Positions 15,740 through 23,595 of a stretch of 64,000 nt of DNA are shown here, in pieces. The translations under genes and the position numbers were made by a program. Position 1 is the first letter of the stretch; the number at the start of each line of letters is the position of its first letter. This stretch comes from Paenibacillus_V sp046244365 (lineage in GTDB: Bacteria > Bacillota > Bacilli > Paenibacillales > NBRC-103111), in the NCBI RefSeq assembly GCF_046244365.1, contig NZ_CP176395.1, forward strand, positions 3,596,001-3,660,000, written 5' to 3'. The notes under the pieces are model-generated. The model searched no databases. It saw only the letters and a list, made by a program, of their open reading frames with translations, and was not told the DNA's origin.

Positions 15740-17485
15740 ATGCAGTTTTTACGAAAATACATCAGAAAGTATTGGAAAATGTTCGGGGTGGCGGTCTGTT
15801 TTCTGACGTTTGAAGCCCTGTGCGACCTTATTCTTCCGACGATCATGTCGACGATTATCGATTCCGGCGTAGCCGAAAAAAAGATGGACGTAGTGCTTCG
15901 ACTCGGCGGATTGATGGTGCTTATTACGGCGCTTGGCGCGGTGTCCGCTTCGGCCCGAAACATCATCTCGAGCCGAGTTTCGCAAAGGTTCGGCGCCGAG
16001 CTGCGGTCGGACTTGTTCCGTAAGATTCAAGCCCTATCCTTCGCCAATATCGATAAATTTGAGCGAGCTTCTCTCATAACGAGGCTGACCAACGATGTGA
16101 CGCAGGTACAGAACTTTGTGAACGGACTTATGCGTATTTTCGTCAAAGCGCCCTTGCTGTGCATCGGAAGTCTGATTATGGCGATTCGGCTGAACCCGGA
16201 TCTGGCCGTCGTTCCGGCTGTCGTCGTTCCCGTTGTCGCTTTGCTGGTGTTCTTGAATATGAAGGTCGGCTTCCCGCGTTTCATGAAAGTACAAAAGGCG
16301 CTCGACCGGGTGAATAGCGTGATGCGCGAGTATTTGTCCGGCGTTCGTGTCGTGAAAGCGTTTAACCGCTTCGATTATGAAACGAACAAGTTCGACGATG
16401 CGAATGTGGAGTACCAGACCCGTTCGATTCAAGTGATGCGCGCGATGGCGATCTTCAATCCGGCGATCATGCTGACGGTCAATTTCGGCATCATTGCGGT
16501 TATCTGGCTTGGCGGCGTGCGCGTGGCGGACGGCAACATGCAGGTTGGCCACATTATTGCCTTTATTAATTATATGACGCAGATCCTTTTTTCGCTGATG
16601 ACGATCTCGATGGTGTTTAATATGTTCGTACGCGCCCGGGCCTCCACGATGCGGATAGGCGAAGTATTCGCCGAGGCGAACGCGATGACGTGGAACGAAA
16701 GCGCCGCGCTTCCGCCTTCCGCCAAGGGGAGGATCGATTTTGAGAATGTTACGTTCTCTTACGAGGGGGCTTCGGGAGCGCCGGTGCTCAAACAAATAAA
16801 CCTTACCTGCTTGCCGGGCGAAACGGTAGGAATCATCGGCTCGACCGGTTCCGGCAAAAGCAGTCTGGTCGGACTTATCCCGAGATTTTACGACGCGGTT
16901 TCCGGTTCGGTCAAAGTGAACGGGACGGATGTAAAGCAGCTTGATCCGAAGCGGCTGCGCGATCATATCGCGGTCGTACCGCAGAAGACGGTATTGTTCA
17001 CCGGCACGGTAGCGGAAAATATACGCTGGGGCAACGAGAACGCAACGATGGACGAAATAGAGGCAGCGGCGAAAATGGCGGAAGCACACGGATTCATCGC
17101 CTCGTTCCCCGAGGGGTATGAAACGAGACTCGGCCAGAAGGGCGTCAACTTCTCGGGCGGCCAAAAGCAGCGCGTTTCCATCGCGCGGGCGCTGGTCCGC
17201 AAGCCGGACATTCTCATACTTGACGACTGCACGAGCGCGGTGGACGTTTCGACGGAAGCAAGTATTAAAGCTGCGCTTAAGCAATATGCAAAGGGCGTCA
17301 CCTGTCTCCTCATCGCACAGCGGATTACGTCCGTCATGGACGCGGATAAGATCGTCGTTCTGGATGACGGCGAGATCGTCGGAATCGGCAGCCACGAGTC
17401 GCTGCTGAACGAATGCAGCGTCTACCGGGAAATATTCCAATCCCAAATCGGAAAGGAGATGCAGCCGAATGGCGAAGCCAAATGA
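15740..17485 (+). CDS. ABC exporter half-transporter, degenerate ATP-site subunit (YfiB-like)
   Basis: A 581-residue fused membrane/ATPase subunit. Six transmembrane helices fill about residues 15-300. The ATPase domain has Walker A GSTGSGKSS and signature FSGGQ. Walker B is ILILDD, with Asp where the catalytic Glu is expected, and the H-loop reads LIAQR, with Gln instead of His. This subunit therefore supplies a degenerate ATP site, as in heterodimeric exporters such as BmrCD or TM287/288. AGGAGGT lies six bases before the ATG. It overlaps the next gene by 17 bases, which encodes its likely partner. The exported substrate, perhaps a drug or peptide, is unknown. Confidence 0.9.
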   Translation: MQFLRKYIRKYWKMFGVAVCFLTFEALCDLILPTIMSTIIDSGVAEKKMDVVLRLGGLMVLITALGAVSASARNIISSRVSQRFGAELRSDLFRKIQALSFANIDKFERASLITRLTNDVTQVQNFVNGLMRIFVKAPLLCIGSLIMAIRLNPDLAVVPAVVVPVVALLVFLNMKVGFPRFMKVQKALDRVNSVMREYLSGVRVVKAFNRFDYETNKFDDANVEYQTRSIQVMRAMAIFNPAIMLTVNFGIIAVIWLGGVRVADGNMQVGHIIAFINYMTQILFSLMTISMVFNMFVRARASTMRIGEVFAEANAMTWNESAALPPSAKGRIDFENVTFSYEGASGAPVLKQINLTCLPGETVGIIGSTGSGKSSLVGLIPRFYDAVSGSVKVNGTDVKQLDPKRLRDHIAVVPQKTVLFTGTVAENIRWGNENATMDEIEAAAKMAEAHGFIASFPEGYETRLGQKGVNFSGGQKQRVSIARALVRKPDILILDDCTSAVDVSTEASIKAALKQYAKGVTCLLIAQRITSVMDADKIVVLDDGEIVGIGSHESLLNECSVYREIFQSQIGKEMQPNGEAK

Positions 17486-19367
17486 ACAAGCCGGCGATGC
17501 GAAGAGCCGGGAAGAGGCTCCGGTACTGAACGGTCCGGGCAGACCCGGTCCGGGATTCGGCCACCGAGGAGGCAGAGGGCCCGTCGTGAAGCCGAAAAAC
17601 TTCAAGCGAACCTTGAAGCGGATATGGTCCTATTTGGGCAAAGAGCGCAGGCTGCTGTCCTTAACGTTCCTTATCATTTTAATGAGCTCGGCTCTATCGC
17701 TGACCGGTCCGTATTTGATCGGCGTAGCCGTGGACGCGATGACGGCGGATAACGGCGCTGTCGATTTCAAGCTGCTCGACTTTATGCTGATCGCCCTTGC
17801 GGCAGCTTATATTACGGACGGCGGGCTGACTTTTCTTCAAGGAATCATGATGGCCGGACTCTCGCAGCGGGTAGTGACAAGCTTGAGACGTACGCTGTTC
17901 GCCAAGCTGCAGAAGCTGCCGCTGTCGTACTTCGATTCCCGCCCGCACGGCGAGGTGATGAGCCGGCTGTCCAACGATATCGATAACGTCAGCAATACGA
18001 TCTCGCAATCGACCGTCCAGCTGATGTCGGGCTCCATCGCAATCGTCGGTTCGCTTATTATGATGCTGGTGCTCAGCCCACTTTTGACGCTGGCCGCCCT
18101 CATTACGGTGCCGCTCGTGTATGTGCTGGCACGCACCGTCACGAAGAAGACCAGCGTCATGTTCAAGGATCAGCAAGCCCAGCTCGGCAAATTGAACGGG
18201 CATATCGAAGAAACGATTTCCGGGCTGCATATGGTCAAGGCGTTCAATCACGAAGACAAATCGATCGAGCAGTTCGAGGAAGTGAACGGCAAGCTGTACG
18301 AGGTCGGGCTGAAGGCGCAAATATGGTCGGGCTTCATGATGCCGCTGCTCAGCGTCATCAATAACATCGGTTTTGCTGCCGTCGCGATCGTCGGCGGCGT
18401 CCTGGCAGTGAAAGGGCACATTACGGTTGGCGTTATTGCTAGCTTTCTCAGTTATTCCAGACAGTTCGTCAGGCCTCTAAACGATATGGCGAATACGTTC
18501 AACCTGCTGCAGTCCGGCGTGGCCGGAGCCGAGCGCGCATTCGAAGTGCTGGACGAACAAGAGGAGCCGGAGGATGCTCCGGGCGCAGCGGTTTTGGAAA
18601 ACGCCAAGGGTCTTGTCGAGTTCGAGAATGTCAGCTTCGGCTATAGAGCGGATGTTCCGATATTGAGAAACATCAGCTTCGAAACGCCGGAAGGAAGCAG
18701 CCTGGCGCTTGTCGGACCGACGGGAGCGGGCAAAACGACGATCGTCAACCTGCTTACCCGGTTTTACGATACGACGGGCGGGACGATCCGGATCGACGGT
18801 AAAGATATCAGGCATTACACGAGGGACAGCCTTCGCAAATGCTTCGGCATCGTGCTGCAGGACACGTATTTGTTTTCGGGTACGATCAAGGAAAATATCA
18901 AATACGGCAGACCGGATGCTTCCGACCGCGAAGTAAAAGAGGCGGCCGTGATGGCCAATGCGGATCCGTTTATTTCCCGGCTTCCGGGCGGGTACGATAC
19001 GGTGCTCTCGGAAAATGGCGGCAATCTAAGCCAGGGCCAGCGTCAGCTGCTAGCTATCGCGCGTGTCATTCTTGCGAAGCCGTCGATATTGATTCTGGAC
19101 GAAGCGACCAGCAGCATCGATACGAGAACGGAGCTGCACATTCAGGATGCGCTGCTTGCCATCATGAAAGGGCGAACCAGCTTCATTATCGCCCATAGGC
19201 TGAATACGATCCGCGATGCGGACACGATTATGGTCATCGACCGCGGAGAAATCGCCGAACAAGGCAGCCACAGCGCGCTGATGAAGCAGGAGGGCACGTA
19301 TTCGCGGATGTTTGCGAATCAGTTCAAGAATATTGAGGGAGCCGCAGGCGCGGGCGGGAATGCTTAG
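17469..19367 (+). CDS. ABC exporter half-transporter, catalytic subunit (YfiC-like)
   Basis: A 632-residue partner of the preceding subunit. A Gly/Pro-rich N-terminal extension (GPGRPGPGFGHRGGRGP) precedes six transmembrane helices (about 55-330). The ATPase domain is at about 390-620 with Walker A GPTGAGKTT, Walker B ILILDEATSS including the catalytic Glu, and H-loop IIAHR. Its signature is altered to LSQGQ. Paired with the FSGGQ of the first subunit, it forms one complete ATP site and leaves one degenerate site. The start overlaps the upstream gene and has AAAGGAG. Together they form a heterodimeric exporter in the cytoplasmic membrane. Confidence 0.9.
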   Translation: MAKPNEQAGDAKSREEAPVLNGPGRPGPGFGHRGGRGPVVKPKNFKRTLKRIWSYLGKERRLLSLTFLIILMSSALSLTGPYLIGVAVDAMTADNGAVDFKLLDFMLIALAAAYITDGGLTFLQGIMMAGLSQRVVTSLRRTLFAKLQKLPLSYFDSRPHGEVMSRLSNDIDNVSNTISQSTVQLMSGSIAIVGSLIMMLVLSPLLTLAALITVPLVYVLARTVTKKTSVMFKDQQAQLGKLNGHIEETISGLHMVKAFNHEDKSIEQFEEVNGKLYEVGLKAQIWSGFMMPLLSVINNIGFAAVAIVGGVLAVKGHITVGVIASFLSYSRQFVRPLNDMANTFNLLQSGVAGAERAFEVLDEQEEPEDAPGAAVLENAKGLVEFENVSFGYRADVPILRNISFETPEGSSLALVGPTGAGKTTIVNLLTRFYDTTGGTIRIDGKDIRHYTRDSLRKCFGIVLQDTYLFSGTIKENIKYGRPDASDREVKEAAVMANADPFISRLPGGYDTVLSENGGNLSQGQRQLLAIARVILAKPSILILDEATSSIDTRTELHIQDALLAIMKGRTSFIIAHRLNTIRDADTIMVIDRGEIAEQGSHSALMKQEGTYSRMFANQFKNIEGAAGAGGNA

Positions 19368-19595
19368 CGGCGAGCAGCGGCTGTACCAAATTATCGCCGG
19401 GATCGTATCCTGGTTCCTGCAAGGCTGCTGTCCCAAGGTGACTTGTGGGTGATTCGCTTCGGATCCCGCAAGTAATCCCGCGATTGCATGCCATCGGGCC
19501 CATTGTAATCCAATCCCTGAGCATAACCGCTTTCGTTCATCCAGATAGCACCAATCTGCGACATTATTCAAACTTGATATCTGATTCAGATACTT

Positions 19596-19800
19596 AATGA
19601 ACTTACCTTCACTATTAGTGAAGGTAAGTTCATTATTATGACGATAAAAGCAGGTTTTGTTGCCGTTACTGAACCAAATGACACTAATAGTGAACTTCAT
19701 GGTCCATTTTGGCTTGTAGGGTTCACTATTCTATCGAAAACGAGGAAACTTCGCTTATATAGTTACCTTTGGTTCACTAATAATGAACGTAGGTTCATTA
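19596..19800. repeat. Second TTCACTAnTAGTGAA palindrome cluster, with a perfect 39-base palindrome
   Basis: AATGAACTTACCTTCACTA (19596-19614) and its exact reverse complement (19616-19634) flank one base. Further copies lie near 19680 and 19719 and at 19772-19788 (GTTCA...TGAAC around CTAATAA). It is the same family as the cluster left of the exporter. Confidence 0.85.
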
Positions 19801-19849
19801 AATGGAGGTGATGAGGGGGCGGGGGAGTTGGGGAGACCGATGAGTGTTA

Positions 19850-19944
19850 AAGTAGGCTGACATAGGGTGTAGAGGTAATTGAAGTAGGTTCACATAGGTA
19901 TAGATGCGATTGAAGTAGGCTGACATAGGGTATAGAGGCGATTG
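19850..19944. repeat. Three-unit imperfect tandem repeat, about 32 bp
   Basis: Units start at 19850, 19882 and 19913, each beginning AAGTAGG and ending GATTG or AATTG, with an internal CATAGG. Unit lengths are 32, 31 and 32 bp. There are no intervening unique spacers, so it is not a CRISPR array. Confidence 0.75.
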
Positions 19945-20204
19945 ACATAAGCTATGTATGCTGCGGAGGCTTTGGAATGCTGCGTTGCCGCTGAGATTGA
20001 GAAGGTTGACTGGATTTGACGCAGGCTGAAATTGGTTACCTTAGCTAACTGCTATTATACGTATGCTGTGGAAATTGACATAGTCGGAGTGGCTTAAGGA
20101 GGCAGCGATAGCGATGGCTGCTGAGATTAAAGGCGGCTAAGTAGGAAGCACAGGCTAACATAGACTTGTCCTTCGTTGACGGAAGACGGACTCCATTCAA
20201 AAGA

Positions 20205-20244
20205 AAAAGGTTGAGCAGACGCAAGATGCGCCGCTCAACCTTTT
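20205..20244 (-). terminator. Intrinsic terminator of the parB-like gene
   Basis: AAAAGGTTGAGC and GCTCAACCTTTT form a 12-bp stem with T-rich flank on the minus strand, 13 bases past the stop. Confidence 0.8.
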
Positions 20245-20256
20245 CTGTTGTATTCA

Positions 20257-21306
20257 TTATTCCGCTGCTCCGGCTGCAGCCTGCTCTCTGATCAGCTTCC
20301 ATTCCGCCAAATGCTTCTCCATATTATCGATCAGCTTATCGATGTCTTTCAGAAAGAGGGCTTTATCGACCGGCTTGATGGCTTCGTGCGAATGGATGGC
20401 TTCCTGCGTAAGCGGGCTGTGTACGGTCAGGGAGGCGAGCATCTGCTTCAGCTCTTCCTCGATAGCCGTCACCGCTTCGGCGGTTGTAGCGGCCGTTGTC
20501 GTTGCAGCAGCTGCGGCGCCTTCGGCTTTAGCCGGTTTTGCCGGCTTCTCGCTCTTAGCAGGCGCCGGCTTCGGCTCGGCTTGCTTCGCTCTTTCCGCTT
20601 TGTTGTGCTCGAAGACGGACCACGTTTCCAGCAGCTCGCGGCCGGATTTGTACAACAGCTTGTCCTTGGTGCCTGCTGAGATGTCTTTATCTTTGAACAG
20701 TTTGGCGATCTTCTTGACGTCGCTAACGGGCAGCTCGTCCTTTGCGACTATGAGCGCTAGCGGGTCGCGATGCTCAAGGGCCAAATCCTTAAGAGGCAGC
20801 AGCTGATCTTCGGTCAGCGCGTCTTTTCTGATTTCCGTGCCGCGCACGATCAATTTTTTGACAGCCGCTCCGAACTTTAGCAGCTCGATCTTGTTCTTGA
20901 TATACGATTCCGGCTTGCCGAGCTTGCTGGACAAATATTTGGTCGAGCTGCTGAACTTAGGATCGTGGAGCAGCTTGTTGAACGCCTCGGCCTCTTCGAT
21001 GGGAGAGAAGCCTTCCCTCGTTAAATTTTCGGCGATTTGCTCCAAGTAAATTTCCATTTCGTCCGTTACATGGGAAACGATACAGGGAATCGTCTTGCGT
21101 CCAAGCGTTTTGCACGCTTTATAGCGCCTGTTGCCGTAAATGATTTTGTAGCGGCCGTTATTCGTCGTTCTCACCTTGATCGGGGACAGTAGGCCGAGCT
21201 CCTCGATGCTTTTCATGAGCTCCTGCAGCGCTTCTTCGTCGAATTGGTATCTGGGCTGGTCGGTATCTTCATCAATGAGGTCCGTTAAAAGGTCGATAAT
21301 ATCCAT
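20257..21306 (-). CDS. ParB/Spo0J-like N-terminal domain protein without adjacent ParA
   Basis: A 349-residue protein. Residues 10-100 match the ParB N-terminal domain: QPRYQFDEEALQELMKSIEE, LLSPIKV, and GNRRYKACKTLG, corresponding to the nucleotide-binding GxRR box. AENLTREGFSPIEEAEAFNK follows as in ParB box II. A DNA-binding helix-turn-helix segment (SSKLGKPESYIKNKIELLKF) and a low-complexity Lys/Pro/Ala and Ala/Thr linker come next. The C-terminal helix differs from Spo0J. AGGAG precedes the ATG. No parA, rsmG or origin features are nearby, so it is probably a specialised DNA-binding clamp or transcription factor rather than the chromosomal ParB. Confidence 0.85.
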   Translation of the reverse strand: MDIIDLLTDLIDEDTDQPRYQFDEEALQELMKSIEELGLLSPIKVRTTNNGRYKIIYGNRRYKACKTLGRKTIPCIVSHVTDEMEIYLEQIAENLTREGFSPIEEAEAFNKLLHDPKFSSSTKYLSSKLGKPESYIKNKIELLKFGAAVKKLIVRGTEIRKDALTEDQLLPLKDLALEHRDPLALIVAKDELPVSDVKKIAKLFKDKDISAGTKDKLLYKSGRELLETWSVFEHNKAERAKQAEPKPAPAKSEKPAKPAKAEGAAAAATTTAATTAEAVTAIEEELKQMLASLTVHSPLTQEAIHSHEAIKPVDKALFLKDIDKLIDNMEKHLAEWKLIREQAAAGAAE

Positions 21307-21422
21307 ACGAATTCTCCTATCGTTCGATTCGGTCGGCCGGTCAATCGCGAGGCCGGAAGTCTAAGGCACATGCTTGTATTATATAACACTGTCCTTGCCG
21401 TGGAAATGCCGGTTCGGCATGC

Positions 21423-21459
21423 AAAAATCCGGAGCCCCTCGAATAAGGGGGGCACCGGA
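21423..21459 (-). terminator. Intrinsic terminator of the frameshifted hydrolase
   Basis: On the minus strand CCGG...GCCCCC pairs with GAGGGGC...CCGG, followed by five T residues. Confidence 0.65.
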
Positions 21460-21548
21460 CCGCCGGATCGTTTATTTGTTGTTAGGTTCAGACGGAATGC
21501 CGCGAGCGAAAACGGATTGCTGCGCAGGCGATTGCCCCTGAATGGCGC

Positions 21549-22324
21549 CTACCAGACATCTTTGGTTAAAAACTCGATCGTTTCGATCAGCGCGACATCG
21601 AGGTACGGAGTAGGGCCTTCATAAGGATCGGATATGCCGAACGTATGATCGGCGCCGGGGATTGAAACGAACGTCTGATGCGGCGCCGAATCGCGGAGCG
21701 CCCGGTTCGCTTCGAGGAGCCTGTCTGCGTCGCGGCTGGCTTGGACGAGGAGAGCCGGAATTGCAGCGCCGCCAACCTGGCGGGAATGTCGTACCGCTCC
21801 CGGTTGCGCACCCAATCGTCCACGGCAGCCTCGCTGCTCCCGCCGTTCAGGTCCGGCTGCGGAACGGAACCGCCGTTCCAAGCGACGATCTTACGCACCT
21901 CGCTGTGCTCGGCGGCAAACACAAGGCAGCTTGCTGCCGAACGGCTATGGCCGAGCAAATAAATCCGCTCCGGATCGGCAAGGGTCGCAAGAGGCAGCCG
22001 ATCGTGGGTAATGGCGGAGAAGACCGCTCCCAGATCGAGCAGCTCGCGGCCGAATGTACTGCTTTCTTGCACAAGCTTATCGTTTAAGCCGCTGCTCTTG
22101 GCGCCGATTCTTGAGAAATCGAAACGCACGGTATAAAATCCCCGTTCCGCAAACCAGTCGGATACGTACGGCCAAAATCCCCAATCCTTATGTCCCCGAA
22201 AACCATGGCTGACGATGAGCACCGGCTTTGCGTTCCGGTCTTCAATCGCCGTCACTTCCCCGCGAAGAAACAATCCCTCCTCCAATTCGATACGAAATCC
22301 GTTCTTGAGCAATGTTTCCGTCAT
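21549..22324 (-). pseudogene. Alpha/beta hydrolase interrupted by one frameshift
   Basis: The first frame (from 22324) gives VLIVSHGFRGHKDWGFWPYV and the nucleophile elbow LLGHSRSA, then runs into unrelated residues after RYDIPARLAAL. The continuation IPALLVQASRDADRL and GADHTFG, carrying the acid and His of the triad, is in another frame reaching 21549. The break lies near 21762 and looks like loss of one base. The intact protein would be about 258 residues, a dienelactone-hydrolase-like or serine aminopeptidase-like enzyme. Either the gene is recently inactivated or there is a sequencing error. GAGAGGATG precedes the ATG. Confidence 0.85.
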
Positions 22325-22359
22325 CGCCGTTCATCCTCTCTTTACCGTTGTCATGAAAG

Positions 22360-22390
22360 CAAAAAGACATCTTCCCATTGAAAGATGTCT
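22360..22390 (-). terminator. Intrinsic terminator of the AraC gene
   Basis: AGACATCTT and AAGATGTCT pair around an eight-base loop. The minus strand continues with TTTTT. Confidence 0.75.
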
Positions 22391-22464
22391 CCGTTGGTAC
22401 GGTCAACAAAAACCGATACGTATATATCTCATTAAACAAATCGGAATAACATGAATTAATCCTA

Positions 22465-23433
22465 TCATCGATTTTTCAGGCTGTCAACCGATACTCCGCA
22501 TCCTTTTGCACCGCAACCACTTATCGCTTCATTTATGGCTTGCAAGGGGGCGCCGGCAGTCTGGCGCTTCCGGTATTCGCCGGGCGTCATGCCGACGATC
22601 CGCTTGAAGACGCGGCAGAACGATTGGGTATCGCGGTAGCCTACCGCCTCGGAGACCGCGCTTATTTTATGTCTCGTGCATTGAAGCAGCTCGCAGCCCG
22701 TCCGAATGCGGGCATGCTGCACGAAATCGTGGAAGGGCTGTCCCGTCCTCTGCTTGAACAGGCGAAAAAAATGCCGCTCGCTCATCCGGCAGCGTTCCGC
22801 CATCATACGGACGGTCAGCTCCTCCGCCGCGTGACGGCGAACGTATTCCACGGCATGGTCGATCGGATCCTCGCCATCGAATGCGGACGACTCGGGCAGC
22901 ATCGTTCTGCGCGACATATGTACGAGCAGCTGCAGCAGCAGGGCATAAATGACGGCGGAAGATCCCGGACGTTTGGATGAATATTCACTGAACATCGTTT
23001 GGAAAAGGGGCTCAAGCGTCAGCTTGCGATCCTCGATGCCATGAACAGGCACCCGCAGCTCCGGCTTCAACCGGAGTACGGTACCGAGATCGATGTCGGG
23101 TATATGTCCGACGACTAATTCCAAAGTCGATTCCGGGAACAGGCAATTATAGACGACCAGCCGCTGGCCGGGATTGGCTGAGAACGGACGGAACACATGC
23201 GGCATGCCGATCGGCAGCACGAACAGCTCGCCCTTGGAAACGGGAAACACCCGATCGCCGATATGATGGTAGCCTTTGCCCTCGGAGACATAGGTGATTT
23301 CTATAAAATCATGAGCATGGTAGCCGGATTGGAAGCCTTCTTCGATCCGGTTCACATAGATCCGCCTGCCGTCGTGAAAAAAGTCTTTTCCTCTCAGCGT
23401 TTGCCTATAAGCTTCCAACAAGCTGCCTCCCAT
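22465..23433 (-). CDS. AraC-family regulator divergent from rhamnosidase
   Basis: A 322-residue regulator. The N-terminal cupin shows GYHAHDFIEITYVSEGKGYHH and PIGMPHVFRP. The C-terminal helix-turn-helix pair includes MMAERCRMSERHFFRLFKQR and VSEAVGYRDTQSFCRVFKRI. It closely resembles RhaR/RhaS-type sensors and lies 162 bases from a divergent alpha-L-rhamnosidase, so a rhamnoside-derived sugar is a reasonable inferred effector. The first ATG lacks an upstream ribosome site. GGGAGG within codons 1-3 suggests that translation may instead begin at one of two TTG codons at positions 5-6. Confidence 0.88.
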   Translation of the reverse strand: MGGSLLEAYRQTLRGKDFFHDGRRIYVNRIEEGFQSGYHAHDFIEITYVSEGKGYHHIGDRVFPVSKGELFVLPIGMPHVFRPFSANPGQRLVVYNCLFPESTLELVVGHIPDIDLGTVLRLKPELRVPVHGIEDRKLTLEPLFQTMFSEYSSKRPGSSAVIYALLLQLLVHMSRRTMLPESSAFDGEDPIDHAVEYVRRHAAEELTVRMMAERCRMSERHFFRLFKQRTGQPFHDFVQHARIRTGCELLQCTRHKISAVSEAVGYRDTQSFCRVFKRIVGMTPGEYRKRQTAGAPLQAINEAISGCGAKGCGVSVDSLKNR

Positions 23434-23595
23434 GCATGAAGAATCATTGCTTTTCGTTACCTATTCATTGTCATATACGCCTTGCAATAATGTCAAGAAT
23501 GACTATGTTTTCTCGCCCGATTCCCCAGTACACTGAAAGCGAATCATAACATGGCCCGGCTGTACGGCTGGAAGCAAAAGGGAGAGTGGATTACG

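Larger units (their letters stand above)
19368..20256. other. Noncoding interval between exporter and parB-like genes
   Basis: Nearly 0.9 kb without a supported gene. It contains a second cluster of TTCACTA palindromes (19596-19800), a tandem repeat (19850-19944), sequence of no recognised content to about 20200, and the terminator of the leftward parB-like gene. Confidence 0.6.

Noticed and set aside
15402..15966. 189-codon minus-strand frame overlapping the first exporter gene start
   Set aside because: It reads through repeats and the start of a strong gene on the other strand, with no family match.
16034..17605. Long open frame (about 520 codons) on the strand opposite the exporter genes
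   Set aside because: It overlaps two fully convincing ABC exporter genes, is rich in His/Arg/Asp as expected for an antisense shadow of GC-rich codons, and has no family features.
19391..19564. 57-codon frame on the minus strand beginning MSQIGAIWMNESGY
   Set aside because: The composition looks protein-like, but there is no ribosome binding site and no recognised homolog, so it is not listed as a gene.
19850..19944. Tandem repeat considered as a CRISPR array
   Set aside because: Units are directly adjacent, imperfect and lack spacers, and no cas gene is present in the window.
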